A stretch of DNA of 64,000 nucleotides from JAOABP01 sp964590395 (lineage in GTDB: Bacteria > Hydrothermota > Tepidihabitantia > Tepidihabitantales > Tepidihabitantaceae): the NCBI GenBank assembly GCA_964590395.1, contig CAZPVT010000005.1, positions 62,001 to 126,000 on the forward strand, written 5' to 3'. The notes under the pieces were generated by a model, which saw only the letters and a list, made by a program, of their open reading frames with translations, was not told where the DNA came from and searched no databases. Shown here one piece after another: positions 44,743 through 52,858 of the stretch. Each line of letters starts with the position of its first letter. The stretch's first letter is position 1. A program made the translations under genes and the position numbers.

Positions 44743-44768
44743 AATTTAACTTTTAAGTTAAATTTTTC
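44743..44768 (+). terminator. Terminator of the Bat operon
   Basis: AATTTAAC (44743-44750) pairs perfectly with GTTAAATT (44757-44764) around a six-base loop and runs straight into a T-tract. A second weaker GC stem (GCGG/CCGC) lies just upstream at about 44718-44737. The position after the last gene supports termination. Confidence 0.6.
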
Positions 44769-44820
44769 GGACGGGATTTTTGCGATTATGTGTTTGAAAT
44801 TTAAAGAGTTACCTTAATTT

Positions 44821-45000
44821 TAAGCGATTTTTAGACCCTATCCCCGGAACCGTATCCCCGACGATTGTGAGGCAGGCTCTGCCAGTGGTTGTTGTTACTC
44901 CGTTGATTCTCGTATCGGTCAGGATGCGGTTGATGTTTTTTATAATGGCACCGGTTTTGCTTTTGTGATGGGTCGGTTTTAGCCTATGGAGCGGGATAAG
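44821..45000 (+). repeat. Intergenic element, copy B (unnamed family)
   Basis: Within the 446-base gene-free stretch 44696-45141. It carries the same ordered blocks as 11344-11580: TAAGCGATTT, GTATCnnnGACGnTTGT, hairpin GGCAG-GCT-CTGCC, GGTTGAT, and GATGGGT-CGGTTTTAG. Similarity is patchy, about half between the blocks. A minus-strand open frame across it looks non-coding (no ribosome site, repetitive Thr/Val). The rest of the stretch holds the terminator and the promoter at 45096. Confidence 0.5.
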
Positions 45001-45095
45001 CAGGATACGTAGTGAAATCATAACCGGTATTACCGCTGATGGGTTTGTCTTGATAGTTTTCCGGTGCCTGCGGATGTGGACAGGGATAACTGCGG

Positions 45096-45123
45096 TTGAC
45101 ATCGTCGTTGAGCCGGTTAGGAT
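45096..45123 (+). promoter_or_regulatory. Promoter of the 45142 gene
   Basis: TTGACA (45096-45101), 16-base spacer, TAGGAT (45118-45123). The leader is predicted to be about 12 bases, with GGGGTG as a weak ribosome site. Confidence 0.5.
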
Positions 45124-45141
45124 ATAGGAAGATGGGGTGAT

Positions 45142-46155
45142 ATGACAACGGGTAATGAGAACACCGCGGCACAGCAGTTGGTCTCTTTTGTCCTGCCGAT
45201 AATGGTTTTTTATTTTGTTACCGGGCTGTTGTTAACCGTGTTTTACCATCTGAGTCTTTATTTTATTGATGGCGAGTATCGGAATCCGGATGAGTTGCTT
45301 TTGGATTTAATGATGACCGCGGTGCGGGTGCCGCTTTATTTTTTTGCCTGGCCTGTGGTTTTGTTTTTTGATCGGTCCGCACTTCATAACATCCGGCTTT
45401 TCTGGCGCTGGCTTGAGCCAGAGAACCGGGAAAAGGATGGTGAGTTGAAGGAGGCGCTGGCACAGGCCAGGTTGTATCAGGCGGTGCGCAAGGCTTTTCA
45501 TCAGAAGGCAGGCTGGGCAAAACGGCGGCAGGAGGAGTTAAAAACCGGTGCGGAAAGGTTACGGCGGTTGCGCCGGCTGTCCGGGAATGATGCGGAGCTG
45601 GACAAAATCTGGCTTCTGGTCGGGATCGGCAGGGGCAGTGACGGCACCGAGCATCTGGTTGTCCATCATCCGGATGCGGTTTTGCCTGAGGAGTTTGATG
45701 AACTGGTGAGAAATGAGGCGCGGATTAAGCGGGAGTGGCGCTGTTTGAGGTGTGGAACGGCTGTTGAGCCGGTGAAGATCAGTTTGCCGGAGCCGTTTTA
45801 TCTGGAGGTGATGGATGATGATAAGCAGTTGATTGCGGGCTGGGCTTATCAGGGTAATTTCCGCCAGGAGTTTGCACCCTGCTCGAACTGTCAGGCGGTG
45901 TTACCGACGCACGAGGAGAGTTTAACAGTTTTTGGCCGGGCAAGTAAGGTGGTGGCAGCGGTGCGTCAGGGTTTAAGTTTTTTACCTGAAGAGCGGGAGC
46001 CGATTTTGAGCCGGATAATGTATGTGCGTGCCCGCGGTCCGGTTATGTGGGTGGTAGGTTTGCTCGGGCTGATTGCGGTGCTGCTGGTGTTGGGGGTCTG
46101 TATATGGGCGGTATGGTTTTTCGTGTGGTATTTCCGGATGTTCGGGCCGATCTAA
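45142..46155 (+). CDS. Membrane protein with internal zinc-ribbon-like cysteines, unknown function
   Basis: Not recognised. 337 residues: two N-terminal helices (about 14-33 and 55-72), a long charged central domain of about 200 residues, and a C-terminal hydrophobic region of one or two helices (WVVGLLGLIAVLLVLGVCIW). The central part holds RCLRCG and, about 45 residues later, PCSNCQ, a likely zinc site. Topology puts this domain in the cytoplasm. Single-gene unit between a promoter and the sugar-kinase promoter. Confidence 0.6.
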   Translation: MTTGNENTAAQQLVSFVLPIMVFYFVTGLLLTVFYHLSLYFIDGEYRNPDELLLDLMMTAVRVPLYFFAWPVVLFFDRSALHNIRLFWRWLEPENREKDGELKEALAQARLYQAVRKAFHQKAGWAKRRQEELKTGAERLRRLRRLSGNDAELDKIWLLVGIGRGSDGTEHLVVHHPDAVLPEEFDELVRNEARIKREWRCLRCGTAVEPVKISLPEPFYLEVMDDDKQLIAGWAYQGNFRQEFAPCSNCQAVLPTHEESLTVFGRASKVVAAVRQGLSFLPEEREPILSRIMYVRARGPVMWVVGLLGLIAVLLVLGVCIWAVWFFVWYFRMFGPI

Positions 46156-46166
46156 AGTTGATTTTT

Positions 46167-46196
46167 TTGACAGGTCGGGCAGGGTGATGATAAAAT
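46167..46196 (+). promoter_or_regulatory. Promoter of the sugar-kinase operon
   Basis: TTGACA (46167-46172), 18-base spacer, TAAAAT (46191-46196). The ATG at 46205 lies about two bases after the predicted +1; leaderless or nearly so. Confidence 0.6.
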
Positions 46197-46204
46197 TTTA
46201 GATT

Positions 46205-47128
46205 ATGAGGTCCGGTAAGCCGAAGATCTGCGTTGTGGGGTCGTTTATGGCTGATCTGGTTTTCAGGGTGAAGCGGTTGCCCAGACCCGGTGAGTCAATG
46301 CCCGGTGATGAGTTTGGACTTTTTTTAGGCGGTAAGGGGTTTAATCAGGCGATTGCCTGTCACCGGTTGGGTGCTGAGGTGACAATGGTGGGCAGGCTGG
46401 GAAAGGACTATTTTGGGGAGCTGTTTTTAAAGAAAATGGCTGAGGAGGGGATGAGTGCTGGGTTTGTCCGGCAGGATGAAGAGGTAGGGACTGGTGTTGC
46501 CTGCCCAATTGTTGATGAGTCCGGTCAGAACGCAATTATCGGAATTGCCCGGGCAAATCTGCGGATTGACATTGAACAGGTGGAGGCGGCGCGGGAGGAG
46601 TTGGAGTCAGCAGATGTGCTGATGCTGCAGTTTGAGATTCCGTATCCGGTGTCGTTTCGGGCAGGAGCGATTGCGAAGAAGGCAGGAGCACTGGTGATGC
46701 TTGATCCAGCACCGATTCACTTGAGTGAACCGGTAGTTGATTCACCGGTTGATTTTATCGTGCCGAATGAGATTGAGGCGTCAGAGCTGGCACAGGGGCG
46801 GACAGTTACCGAATGGGCAGAGGCGGAGCTGGCAAGGGGACGAAAGGGGATAGTTGTTTCGATCGGTGCTGATGGAGCGCTGGTTTTTGATCAAGATGGA
46901 AGGCGGTATTTTCCTGCATTTAAGGTGAGGGTGGTTGATTCCACCGGTGCAGGTGATGCGTTCCGGGCAGGGCTGGCAGTGAGTCTGACAGAGGGTAAAA
47001 GTTTAGATCAGGCGGTGCGTTTTGCCAATGCCTGCGGTGCGCTTGCCTGCACAGTTTTAGGAGCTGAGCCGTCGATGCCCAGAAGGGAGGCGGTGGAGGA
47101 GTTTTTACTTAAACAGGAGGCAAAATGA
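46205..47128 (+). CDS. PfkB-family carbohydrate kinase, ribokinase-like
   Basis: ATP-dependent sugar kinase, 307 residues. Seen: FLGGKGFNQAIACHRLGAEV near 39-58 (PfkB signature 1 with GGKGxNxA) and VVDSTGAGDAFRAGLAVSL near 242-260 (signature 2 with catalytic aspartate). GGKGFNQA suits ribokinase, but fructokinase-like or nucleoside kinases cannot be excluded. It is translated without a leader and overlaps the transaldolase gene by four bases, which points to pentose or hexose phosphate use. Confidence 0.85.
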   Translation: MRSGKPKICVVGSFMADLVFRVKRLPRPGESMPGDEFGLFLGGKGFNQAIACHRLGAEVTMVGRLGKDYFGELFLKKMAEEGMSAGFVRQDEEVGTGVACPIVDESGQNAIIGIARANLRIDIEQVEAAREELESADVLMLQFEIPYPVSFRAGAIAKKAGALVMLDPAPIHLSEPVVDSPVDFIVPNEIEASELAQGRTVTEWAEAELARGRKGIVVSIGADGALVFDQDGRRYFPAFKVRVVDSTGAGDAFRAGLAVSLTEGKSLDQAVRFANACGALACTVLGAEPSMPRREAVEEFLLKQEAK

Positions 47129-47751
47129 TCTTTATTGACAGTGCAGTAATTGACGAGGTGCAGGAGGCGGTAAAGTTAGGTTTTGTTCGGGGTTGCACAA
47201 CCAATCCCGCACTGATGGCAAAGGTTAAGGCGGAGCCTAAAGCGATAATAAAGGAGATTTGCCGGCTCGTGTCTGGCCCGGTTTTTTATCAGTTGACCGC
47301 TTCTACCCTCGCGGAGAAGGAACGTGAGGCAAGGGAGTTTTTTGCCATTGCCCAGGATAAGATCGTTTTGAAAATTCCGATGACCACCGAGAATATGCTA
47401 CTTGTGAACCGGCTGGGGCCAGAGATTCGCTGTGCGGCGACTGCAGTCTTCAGTGGTTATCAGACGTTATTGGCAATTGAGGCGGGCTGTAGTTATGTGA
47501 TTCCATATGTGAACCGGGCGACCAGATTGATGGGGGATGGCATTAAACTGGTACAGCAGATGCTGGAGGTGATTCGGGCAAGTGGCAAGCCGATAGAGAT
47601 TGTGGCAGCGAGTATCAAAACACCTGAGGAGGCAGAGGCGGCTTATATCGCCAGTGCACACCATCTGACTCTGCCGTTAAGTGTAATTAAAGCACTTGGT
47701 AATCACCAGTTTTCAGATCAGGCGATTGCCGAGTTTGAAAGGTATCGTTAA
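47125..47751 (+). CDS. Transaldolase/fructose-6-phosphate aldolase family protein
   Basis: Class I aldolase, 208 residues, the short form (TalC/Fsa). Seen: GFVRGCTTNPALMAK near 19-33, DKIVLKIPMTTENMLLV with the Schiff-base lysine near 87, CAATAVFSGYQTLLAIEAG, and SYVIPYVNRATRLMGDG. Either transaldolase or fructose-6-phosphate aldolase activity is possible; sequence alone does not decide. Overlaps the sugar-kinase gene (ATGA). Confidence 0.87.
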   Translation: MIFIDSAVIDEVQEAVKLGFVRGCTTNPALMAKVKAEPKAIIKEICRLVSGPVFYQLTASTLAEKEREAREFFAIAQDKIVLKIPMTTENMLLVNRLGPEIRCAATAVFSGYQTLLAIEAGCSYVIPYVNRATRLMGDGIKLVQQMLEVIRASGKPIEIVAASIKTPEEAEAAYIASAHHLTLPLSVIKALGNHQFSDQAIAEFERYR

Positions 47752-47769
47752 ATCATTTAAGGAGGAGAT

Positions 47770-48342
47770 ATGACCGTAAAGGAGGCGATTGAGCAACGCC
47801 GGGCATACCGTTCGCTTGAGCCGGTGGAGATCAGCGATGCGGTCGTAGAGGATCTTGCCCGGTGCGCTCAACTTGCACCAACCTGCTTCAATAATCAGCC
47901 GGCACGTTTTGTTTTTGTGCGTGATCCCGGGGTACTCACAGAGTTAAAAACAGCATTCAGTCCGGGTAATGAGTGGTGCTATGCCGGTTCAATGGTAATT
48001 GCGGTTTCTACTAAAAGGGATATGGATTGCATAATTAAAGATCGGGAGTATTTTCTTTTTGATACCGGATTACAAACTGCACTACTCATTCTCCGGGTTA
48101 CAGAACTGGGTTTAGTTGCTCACCCAATTGCCGGGTATAATCAGGAGCGGGTGCGTAAGGTGTTGAATATCCCTCAGGATTTTCAGGTTATTACTCTGGT
48201 GATCGTGGGTAAACATTCCCAAAGTATCAGCCCGGTGCTTTCAGAGAAGCAGGTTGAGGCAGAAAGGATACGGCCCGCAAGACTTCCGCTGGATAAGGTG
48301 ATGTTTTATGACCGTTACAAACCGGCTCCATCAGAGGGGTGA
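47770..48342 (+). CDS. Nitroreductase-family FMN protein
   Basis: Flavin-dependent oxidoreductase, 190 residues. Seen: IEQRRAYRSLEP near 7-18 (FMN phosphate arginines), CAQLAPTCFNNQPARFVFV (classic nitroreductase segment), and LVAHPIAGYNQERVRKVLNI near the end. AAGGAGG precedes the ATG. It follows the transaldolase gene by 18 bases; the natural substrate is unknown. Confidence 0.87.
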   Translation: MTVKEAIEQRRAYRSLEPVEISDAVVEDLARCAQLAPTCFNNQPARFVFVRDPGVLTELKTAFSPGNEWCYAGSMVIAVSTKRDMDCIIKDREYFLFDTGLQTALLILRVTELGLVAHPIAGYNQERVRKVLNIPQDFQVITLVIVGKHSQSISPVLSEKQVEAERIRPARLPLDKVMFYDRYKPAPSEG

Positions 48343-48345
48343 ACC

Positions 48346-48588
48346 ATGAGGCTTTTGCGATTGATACATATTATTACCGGGGTTATTCTGGCACCGTTTA
48401 TACTGATTACCGCGCTGACCGGTGCCGTCATATTGATTTTTAACCGTTTCTGGGAGTTGTTGAGTCTGCATTCCTGGTTCCGGTATGGTGGAATAGTGGT
48501 TGGGGTAGGGCTGTTTATACTGGCATTAACCGGATTTTCAATTTTTACCAGAGTATTTTTACAGCAGAAAAGAAGAAAAAAGAGTTAG
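48346..48588 (+). CDS. Small two-helix membrane protein, PepSY-associated-like
   Basis: 80 residues with two hydrophobic helices (about 8-32 and 46-66) and a basic C-terminal tail. RLIHIITGVILAPFILITAL resembles the first helix of PepSY-associated membrane proteins. Three bases after the nitroreductase gene, so cotranscribed. Role unknown. Confidence 0.6.
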   Translation: MRLLRLIHIITGVILAPFILITALTGAVILIFNRFWELLSLHSWFRYGGIVVGVGLFILALTGFSIFTRVFLQQKRRKKS

Positions 48589-48806
48589 AACTGATCACGG
48601 CACTTTAGGGATAATCTCTTAAACATCAATATCTTACAGAAATTCAAGATTTAGTTTAGTCTTTTTGTTTATTTAAGTTATATTTTTTCAAACTCTTAAT
48701 GACTTATCGGTTCTTTATTTTTTTTCTCTAATTTAGAGGCGGAAATCAGTATATATATATTAAATATGAGTTAGGTTGGTTTATTTTAAAAATAGGAGGT
48801 TTAATT
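48589..48806. promoter_or_regulatory. AT-rich intergenic region with perfect 13-base palindrome
   Basis: 218 bases, far more AT-rich than its surroundings, in front of the AAA+ ATPase gene. It contains T-runs that could end the upstream operon, TATATT-like boxes, and CTCTAATTTAGAG (48726-48738), a perfect palindrome around its central T that could be an operator. No coding frame is evident. I cannot fix the promoter. Confidence 0.4.
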
Positions 48807-50219
48807 ATGGATGATATAATTGCTGAGTATCTTGAAGTCCAGCATATGCTCTTCAATGCGATGAAGATGGAAAAATCAGTTCCATCTTATCGACAATTGG
48901 TTTCAGATGAAGAAGAGCTTGAGGAGGATGAGAGGGTTGAAAAGGAGCAAACTGGGTGCCGTGAGATTAAGCGAGAAAAGAAACAGACAAAGGAGATTGA
49001 GGAACTCAAGGCACGGTTAAACCAGATAGTCGCTACTGCCAATAGTAAGGGGATAGTTATTCCGCTGGAAAAGATCTGTGCCGATTATCAATTAAATGAG
49101 GATGAAAAGACAATTCTTCTGACACTGTTTTTCAGTTATTTCGGCTCTTTCCGGCGGAGTGGTTTTGAACTGATGCGGGTGATTGCTACGGATTTGAAGG
49201 AGTGTGTTGTCAAAATGAGGCTGTTGATGCCGGATGCTAATCTGATGCGTAATCGGCTGATTGTCCTTAGAGAAGGATGGCTTTTCCGGGAGAGTGGCAA
49301 AAATCTGCTCAAGTCAGAGTATACAATTCCTGATGAGTTATTTTTGTACATTTGCAGTCTGGAAAAGGAGTATAAAGGGGAAAATGAGTCGGGGAGACTG
49401 GATAGAATTGATAACTTTATACGCGGTTCGCTGTTATATCTCAAAGAGCCGGAGGTCAGTTTTGAGCAACTGGTCCTGGCGCAGGAGATAAGGGAGAGGA
49501 TTGAGCTCGCCCTCTGGCAGTTCCAGTATCGGGAGCAGGTTTTCCGTGAATATGGAATGGAGGGTAAGTTTCCATACGGTACCGCCACGATACTGCTTTT
49601 TTATGGCGCACCCGGGACCGGTAAAACCGCTACTGCCGAGGCGATTGCCCGACAACTGGGTAAGAAGATAGGTATTGTCAGATATAATGAACTTTACGAT
49701 CGGTATGTTGGAGAGTCGGAGAAGAACATCAGGAGGATTTTTGAGCAAGCGGCGGCAGCAGACTGTGTGCTTTTGTTTGATGAGGCGGATGCCTGTTTTG
49801 GGAGCCGGATGGATGAGCGTGATGCTACGGATCGGATGCATAATCTGATGACCAATATCTTGATGCAGGAGATGGAACGTTATAAGGGTTTGATGATTCT
49901 GACCACTAACCGCAATTATGTTCTGGATCAGGCGTTTGAACGGCGGATTTTGTTACGTCTGGAGTTTCCAATGCCCGGACCGGCAGAACGGGAGAAAATC
50001 TGGCGGTTATTTCTTCAGGACTGTCCTAAATTAAGCCCGGATGTCTCGTTTGTAGAACTGGCTACCAGATTTCCATTTTCGGGGGGGAAAATTAAGAATT
50101 CGGTGCTTAAGGCGTTATGGCGGGCGGGAAGGGAAAACCGCGATTTGCGTATGGAGGATCTAACCGAGGCGGCAAGGGAGGAGTTGGGTAATGATCGGCG
50201 GTATTCAGTCGGTTTTTAG
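48807..50219 (+). CDS. Stand-alone AAA+ ATPase with long N-terminal helical domain
   Basis: 470 residues. N-terminal part (1-250): an acidic, charged coiled segment (about 35-75) and a helical domain of unknown family. AAA+ core: Walker A GAPGTGKTATAEAIA near 265-279, Walker B CVLLFDEADACFG, sensor 1 ILTTNRNYVLDQAFERRI with the arginine finger region, then the lid. The core resembles the ATPases found with contractile injection systems and SpoVK-like proteins, but no such partners are near. TAGGAGG precedes the ATG. Confidence 0.8.
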   Translation: MDDIIAEYLEVQHMLFNAMKMEKSVPSYRQLVSDEEELEEDERVEKEQTGCREIKREKKQTKEIEELKARLNQIVATANSKGIVIPLEKICADYQLNEDEKTILLTLFFSYFGSFRRSGFELMRVIATDLKECVVKMRLLMPDANLMRNRLIVLREGWLFRESGKNLLKSEYTIPDELFLYICSLEKEYKGENESGRLDRIDNFIRGSLLYLKEPEVSFEQLVLAQEIRERIELALWQFQYREQVFREYGMEGKFPYGTATILLFYGAPGTGKTATAEAIARQLGKKIGIVRYNELYDRYVGESEKNIRRIFEQAAAADCVLLFDEADACFGSRMDERDATDRMHNLMTNILMQEMERYKGLMILTTNRNYVLDQAFERRILLRLEFPMPGPAEREKIWRLFLQDCPKLSPDVSFVELATRFPFSGGKIKNSVLKALWRAGRENRDLRMEDLTEAAREELGNDRRYSVGF

Positions 50220-50222
50220 TTT

Positions 50223-50250
50223 TTGACAGGTGGGTTTAATGTGGTATATT
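50223..50250 (+). promoter_or_regulatory. Promoter of the 50257 gene
   Basis: TTGACA (50223-50228), 16-base spacer, TATATT (50245-50250). Predicted +1 coincides with the TTG start codon at 50257: a leaderless transcript with a non-ATG start. Confidence 0.6.
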
Positions 50251-50256
50251 TAGTTA

Positions 50257-50814
50257 TTGCTACTTCACTGGTTTCCTAAGGTTATCCTTTTACTTGTTGG
50301 CCTGGTGGTTACCTTTTTCGGTTATCGACTGTTTAAGTTTACACTGGTGGTAGCAGGATTCGCACTGGGTGTTTATCTGGGGATCTTTTTAAGCGGGAAA
50401 CTGAATATCACCGGCTGGATCATCCCGGTGCTAACTATTTTATTAGGTATAATCGGGGCGGTTTTGACTGTGCTTCTTTTTAAAATTAGTGTTTTTCTCT
50501 TAGGAGCGATTACCGGGGGTTTGCTTTCCACTATCTTTGCTCCACCGCAGGGCTGGAATTTTCTGCTTTTTCTTCTTATTGGCGGGGTTCTGGGCGGTAT
50601 TTTGGCATTACTGATTCAGCGGCCATTTATCTCTCTGCTGACTGCGTTTCTTGGTGCCTGGTGGGTGGTGGTCGGTGTTTTTAGCCTTTTCGGGATAACT
50701 CAGTTGGATGTCGGTTCGGGCTGGAGGATGCCTTTGGTGATAATTTCTTGGTTGGGATTGGGAGGAACAGGATTTCTGACACAGATTTTGAAAACGAGCA
50801 AGAAGAGAGCGTAA
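50257..50814 (+). CDS. DUF4203/TM7SF3-like multi-helix membrane protein
   Basis: 185 residues, about seven hydrophobic helices with glycine-rich patterns (GFALGVYLGIFLSGKL, LGAITGGLLSTIFAPP, LIGGVLGGILALLIQRP). This repeated small-residue pattern is typical of DUF4203/TMEM198-type proteins. Start is TTG at 50257; no ATG or GTG occurs nearby in frame, and the promoter sits just upstream. One base from the RseC-like gene. Function unknown. Confidence 0.7.
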   Translation: MLLHWFPKVILLLVGLVVTFFGYRLFKFTLVVAGFALGVYLGIFLSGKLNITGWIIPVLTILLGIIGAVLTVLLFKISVFLLGAITGGLLSTIFAPPQGWNFLLFLLIGGVLGGILALLIQRPFISLLTAFLGAWWVVVGVFSLFGITQLDVGSGWRMPLVIISWLGLGGTGFLTQILKTSKKRA

Positions 50815-50815
50815 A

Positions 50816-51319
50816 ATGGATAGGGTTGTAGGTAATTTACAGGTTGAAGAGATGGGGAGGGTGGTGAAGGTGGATGGTGATATTGCCGAGGTCGAGGTGG
50901 TGCCGGCGGGAGGGTGCAGTCATTGCGGAGCAAAAAATCTCTGTAACTGGACCGGTCAGCAGACGCGCCGGATCTTTGCTATCAACCGGATAAAAGCGGC
51001 AATCGGTGATAATGTAACAATTGTCCGTGACATACGGCAGAGCACATATTCGGCGTTGCTGGTTTTCGGTGTGCCGGTTGGGATGACGGTAATTGGTATA
51101 TTGAGCGGTTCGTTATTTTTGAAAAGTGATCGCTGGGCAACGGCTCTTGCAGGCTTGGGGATATTATCTGGTGTTGCCATAGTTAAACTGATAGATAAAA
51201 AACGGGCAGAAAGCAAGGCTGGTCTGCCGGTAATTGTCCGGTTAAGCAGTCAGAAAGGAGTAGACAATGTTGCGAATAATCTTAATGATAATTATTTTAA
51301 TAACAGCGGTGATAGGTAA
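50816..51319 (+). CDS. RseC/MucC-like protein (SoxR-reducing system family)
   Basis: 167 residues. Seen: N-terminal beta domain with GRVVKVDGDIAEVEV, then the cysteine motif CSHCGAKNLCNW near 34-45, and two membrane helices (about 82-100 and 107-124). This is the RseC layout; relatives act with Rnf-like complexes to keep SoxR reduced or modulate sigma-E. Here an ECF sigma/anti-sigma pair follows two genes later and an rnf operon exists elsewhere in the window. Its last 53 bases overlap the next gene. Confidence 0.83.
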   Translation: MDRVVGNLQVEEMGRVVKVDGDIAEVEVVPAGGCSHCGAKNLCNWTGQQTRRIFAINRIKAAIGDNVTIVRDIRQSTYSALLVFGVPVGMTVIGILSGSLFLKSDRWATALAGLGILSGVAIVKLIDKKRAESKAGLPVIVRLSSQKGVDNVANNLNDNYFNNSGDR

Positions 51320-52196
51320 GGAGCAAAAAATGGTCCGGTTCCCAAATCCAGAACATAGTTCGGTTAACTTCTGGAAGGATGTGCGGTTTGTGCCTGATCC
51401 TGGTGATTCTACCGGTAAGAAGGGGACCTGGTACGGATGGTTTCGTCAGGATAATATTGATTTAACTAAAATGGAGCAGGGTTTGATTCGGGCAAGGGTG
51501 GAGGGAAGATGGCAGGAGTTTCCGATTGTAGAGTTACCACCAGGGTTTCTTAAATGGAACTTTGAACGTCGGCTTGCCCAATTGGCAAAAATCCGGGAGA
51601 TGATCAAAAATCAGGGCGGAGAGATGCCAGAAATTGCTGGGCCGCATAACGGGATTGTGGCGAGCCACGGGCTAAAAAGGCATGATGCCTATTTTACGAT
51701 TAACAATGCGGTTAAAGGGATGGGCTGGCTGCCGAAGAGTGAGAAACTTAACGAGGTGATGGAGCTTTTTAAAAGAACTTGGAATGATCCGCCGGAAAAG
51801 AAACTGCTGGTGCTGGAGAGTCTTTATCAGCGGGGAGCGGAGTTTTTTGATCTCACCAAGCAGACTTCTCTTGAACTTTACTCCCGGCCGAACTTTGAGA
51901 CTCATACCTTTCTCAATCAGATGAACGACCCCGGCGTAGCGATCGTCTTTTTAGATCTACCCAAGTCTTACGAGTTGCGTGCTATTGCCCAGATGCTCCA
52001 TCCGCAGGATCCGAATCTGACCGATTATGAAAAGCAGGTAGTGGAGTATGTTAACTTAGTGCATGACTACTTTCACGGTGAGTCGCCTTATCAATCAATC
52101 GCAGTTATTTACCATATTGTTCAGGTGTTCGATAATTCACCGGGCAGATGGCGGGGGCAGCGAGTTATGCCCCCAAAGGAAAATAGCCAACAATGA
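51267..52196 (+). CDS. Exported protein of unknown function
   Basis: Not recognised. 309 residues with a signal peptide (MLRIILMIIILITAVIG), then a soluble, charged domain without cysteines or repeats. Visible landmarks: HNGIVASHGLKRHDAYF near 130-146, NFETHTFLNQMNDPGVAIVF and YVNLVHDYFHGESPYQS. AAGGAG lies six bases before the ATG, inside the RseC-like gene. The promoter for the sigma factor follows its stop directly. Confidence 0.6.
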   Translation: MLRIILMIIILITAVIGKEQKMVRFPNPEHSSVNFWKDVRFVPDPGDSTGKKGTWYGWFRQDNIDLTKMEQGLIRARVEGRWQEFPIVELPPGFLKWNFERRLAQLAKIREMIKNQGGEMPEIAGPHNGIVASHGLKRHDAYFTINNAVKGMGWLPKSEKLNEVMELFKRTWNDPPEKKLLVLESLYQRGAEFFDLTKQTSLELYSRPNFETHTFLNQMNDPGVAIVFLDLPKSYELRAIAQMLHPQDPNLTDYEKQVVEYVNLVHDYFHGESPYQSIAVIYHIVQVFDNSPGRWRGQRVMPPKENSQQ

Positions 52197-52200
52197 GGTG

Positions 52201-52228
52201 TTGACAATTCGTTAAGAAACAATAATAT
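52201..52228 (+). promoter_or_regulatory. Promoter of the ECF sigma-factor operon
   Basis: TTGACA (52201-52206), 16-base spacer, TAATAT (52223-52228). The ATG at 52240 follows the predicted +1 by about five bases, with no Shine-Dalgarno. It is a housekeeping-type promoter, so autoregulation by the ECF sigma is not indicated. Confidence 0.65.
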
Positions 52229-52239
52229 CCTAAATACCA

Positions 52240-52845
52240 ATGCCGGAGACGAAAAGCCTGCAGGTTGCGGTTCCGGGTTTACCAGTTTCCGACGAGGAGA
52301 TGGTAAAGAGGGTCCAGCAGGGGAACAGCGAGGCGTTTGAGGAGTTGGTGCGCCGTTACGAAAGGAAGGTTTATAATATCACCTATCGGATTTTAGGCAA
52401 CGAGGAGGATGCAACCGAGGCACTGCAGGATACATTTCTTCGTGCCTACCGATTCTTACCTAAGTTTGGATTCAAGTCCAGTTTCTATACCTGGCTTTAT
52501 CGTATAGCAACCAATGTCAGTCTTACCAAACTGCGCCGACGGAAGAGAATGGAGATGGTTTCTCTGGATGCACCCCTGCCTGACTCCGAGGATTTAAGGT
52601 TTGATGTTCCGGACACCGGTCAAACTCCGGAGGAGGTTTTTGCTCAGAAACGGCTGAGAGAGAAACTGGATCAGGCGGTAAGAGAGTTGCCCGAGGAGTA
52701 TCGGGCGGTTGTCATCCTGCGCGACTTAGAGGGTTTAAGTAATGAGGAGGTTGGCAGGATACTAAAACTTTCGGTACCTGCGGTAAAATCTCGGCTGCAC
52801 CGTGCCCGACTGGCATTGCGGGAAAAACTTTCGGGGTATATTTGA
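52240..52845 (+). CDS. ECF-type RNA polymerase sigma factor
   Basis: Sigma-70 family, group 4 (RpoE-like), 201 residues. Region 2: FEELVRRYERKVYNITYRIL then DATEALQDTFLRAYRFLPKF, and FYTWLYRIATNVSLTKLRRR. Region 4: LPEEYRAVVILRDLEGLSNE then SVPAVKSRLHRARLALREKL. Followed 13 bases later by a zinc-binding anti-sigma gene. Target promoters cannot be inferred. Confidence 0.93.
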   Translation: MPETKSLQVAVPGLPVSDEEMVKRVQQGNSEAFEELVRRYERKVYNITYRILGNEEDATEALQDTFLRAYRFLPKFGFKSSFYTWLYRIATNVSLTKLRRRKRMEMVSLDAPLPDSEDLRFDVPDTGQTPEEVFAQKRLREKLDQAVRELPEEYRAVVILRDLEGLSNEEVGRILKLSVPAVKSRLHRARLALREKLSGYI

Positions 52846-52858
52846 GAAAGGAACAGAT

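Noticed and set aside
44809..45102. Minus-strand reading frame of about 97 residues
   Set aside because: No ribosome site or family resemblance; it lies across the intergenic element and the promoter of the next gene.
48807..50219. Contractile injection system locus
   Set aside because: Only the ATPase resembles those systems; no sheath, tube or baseplate genes are in the window.
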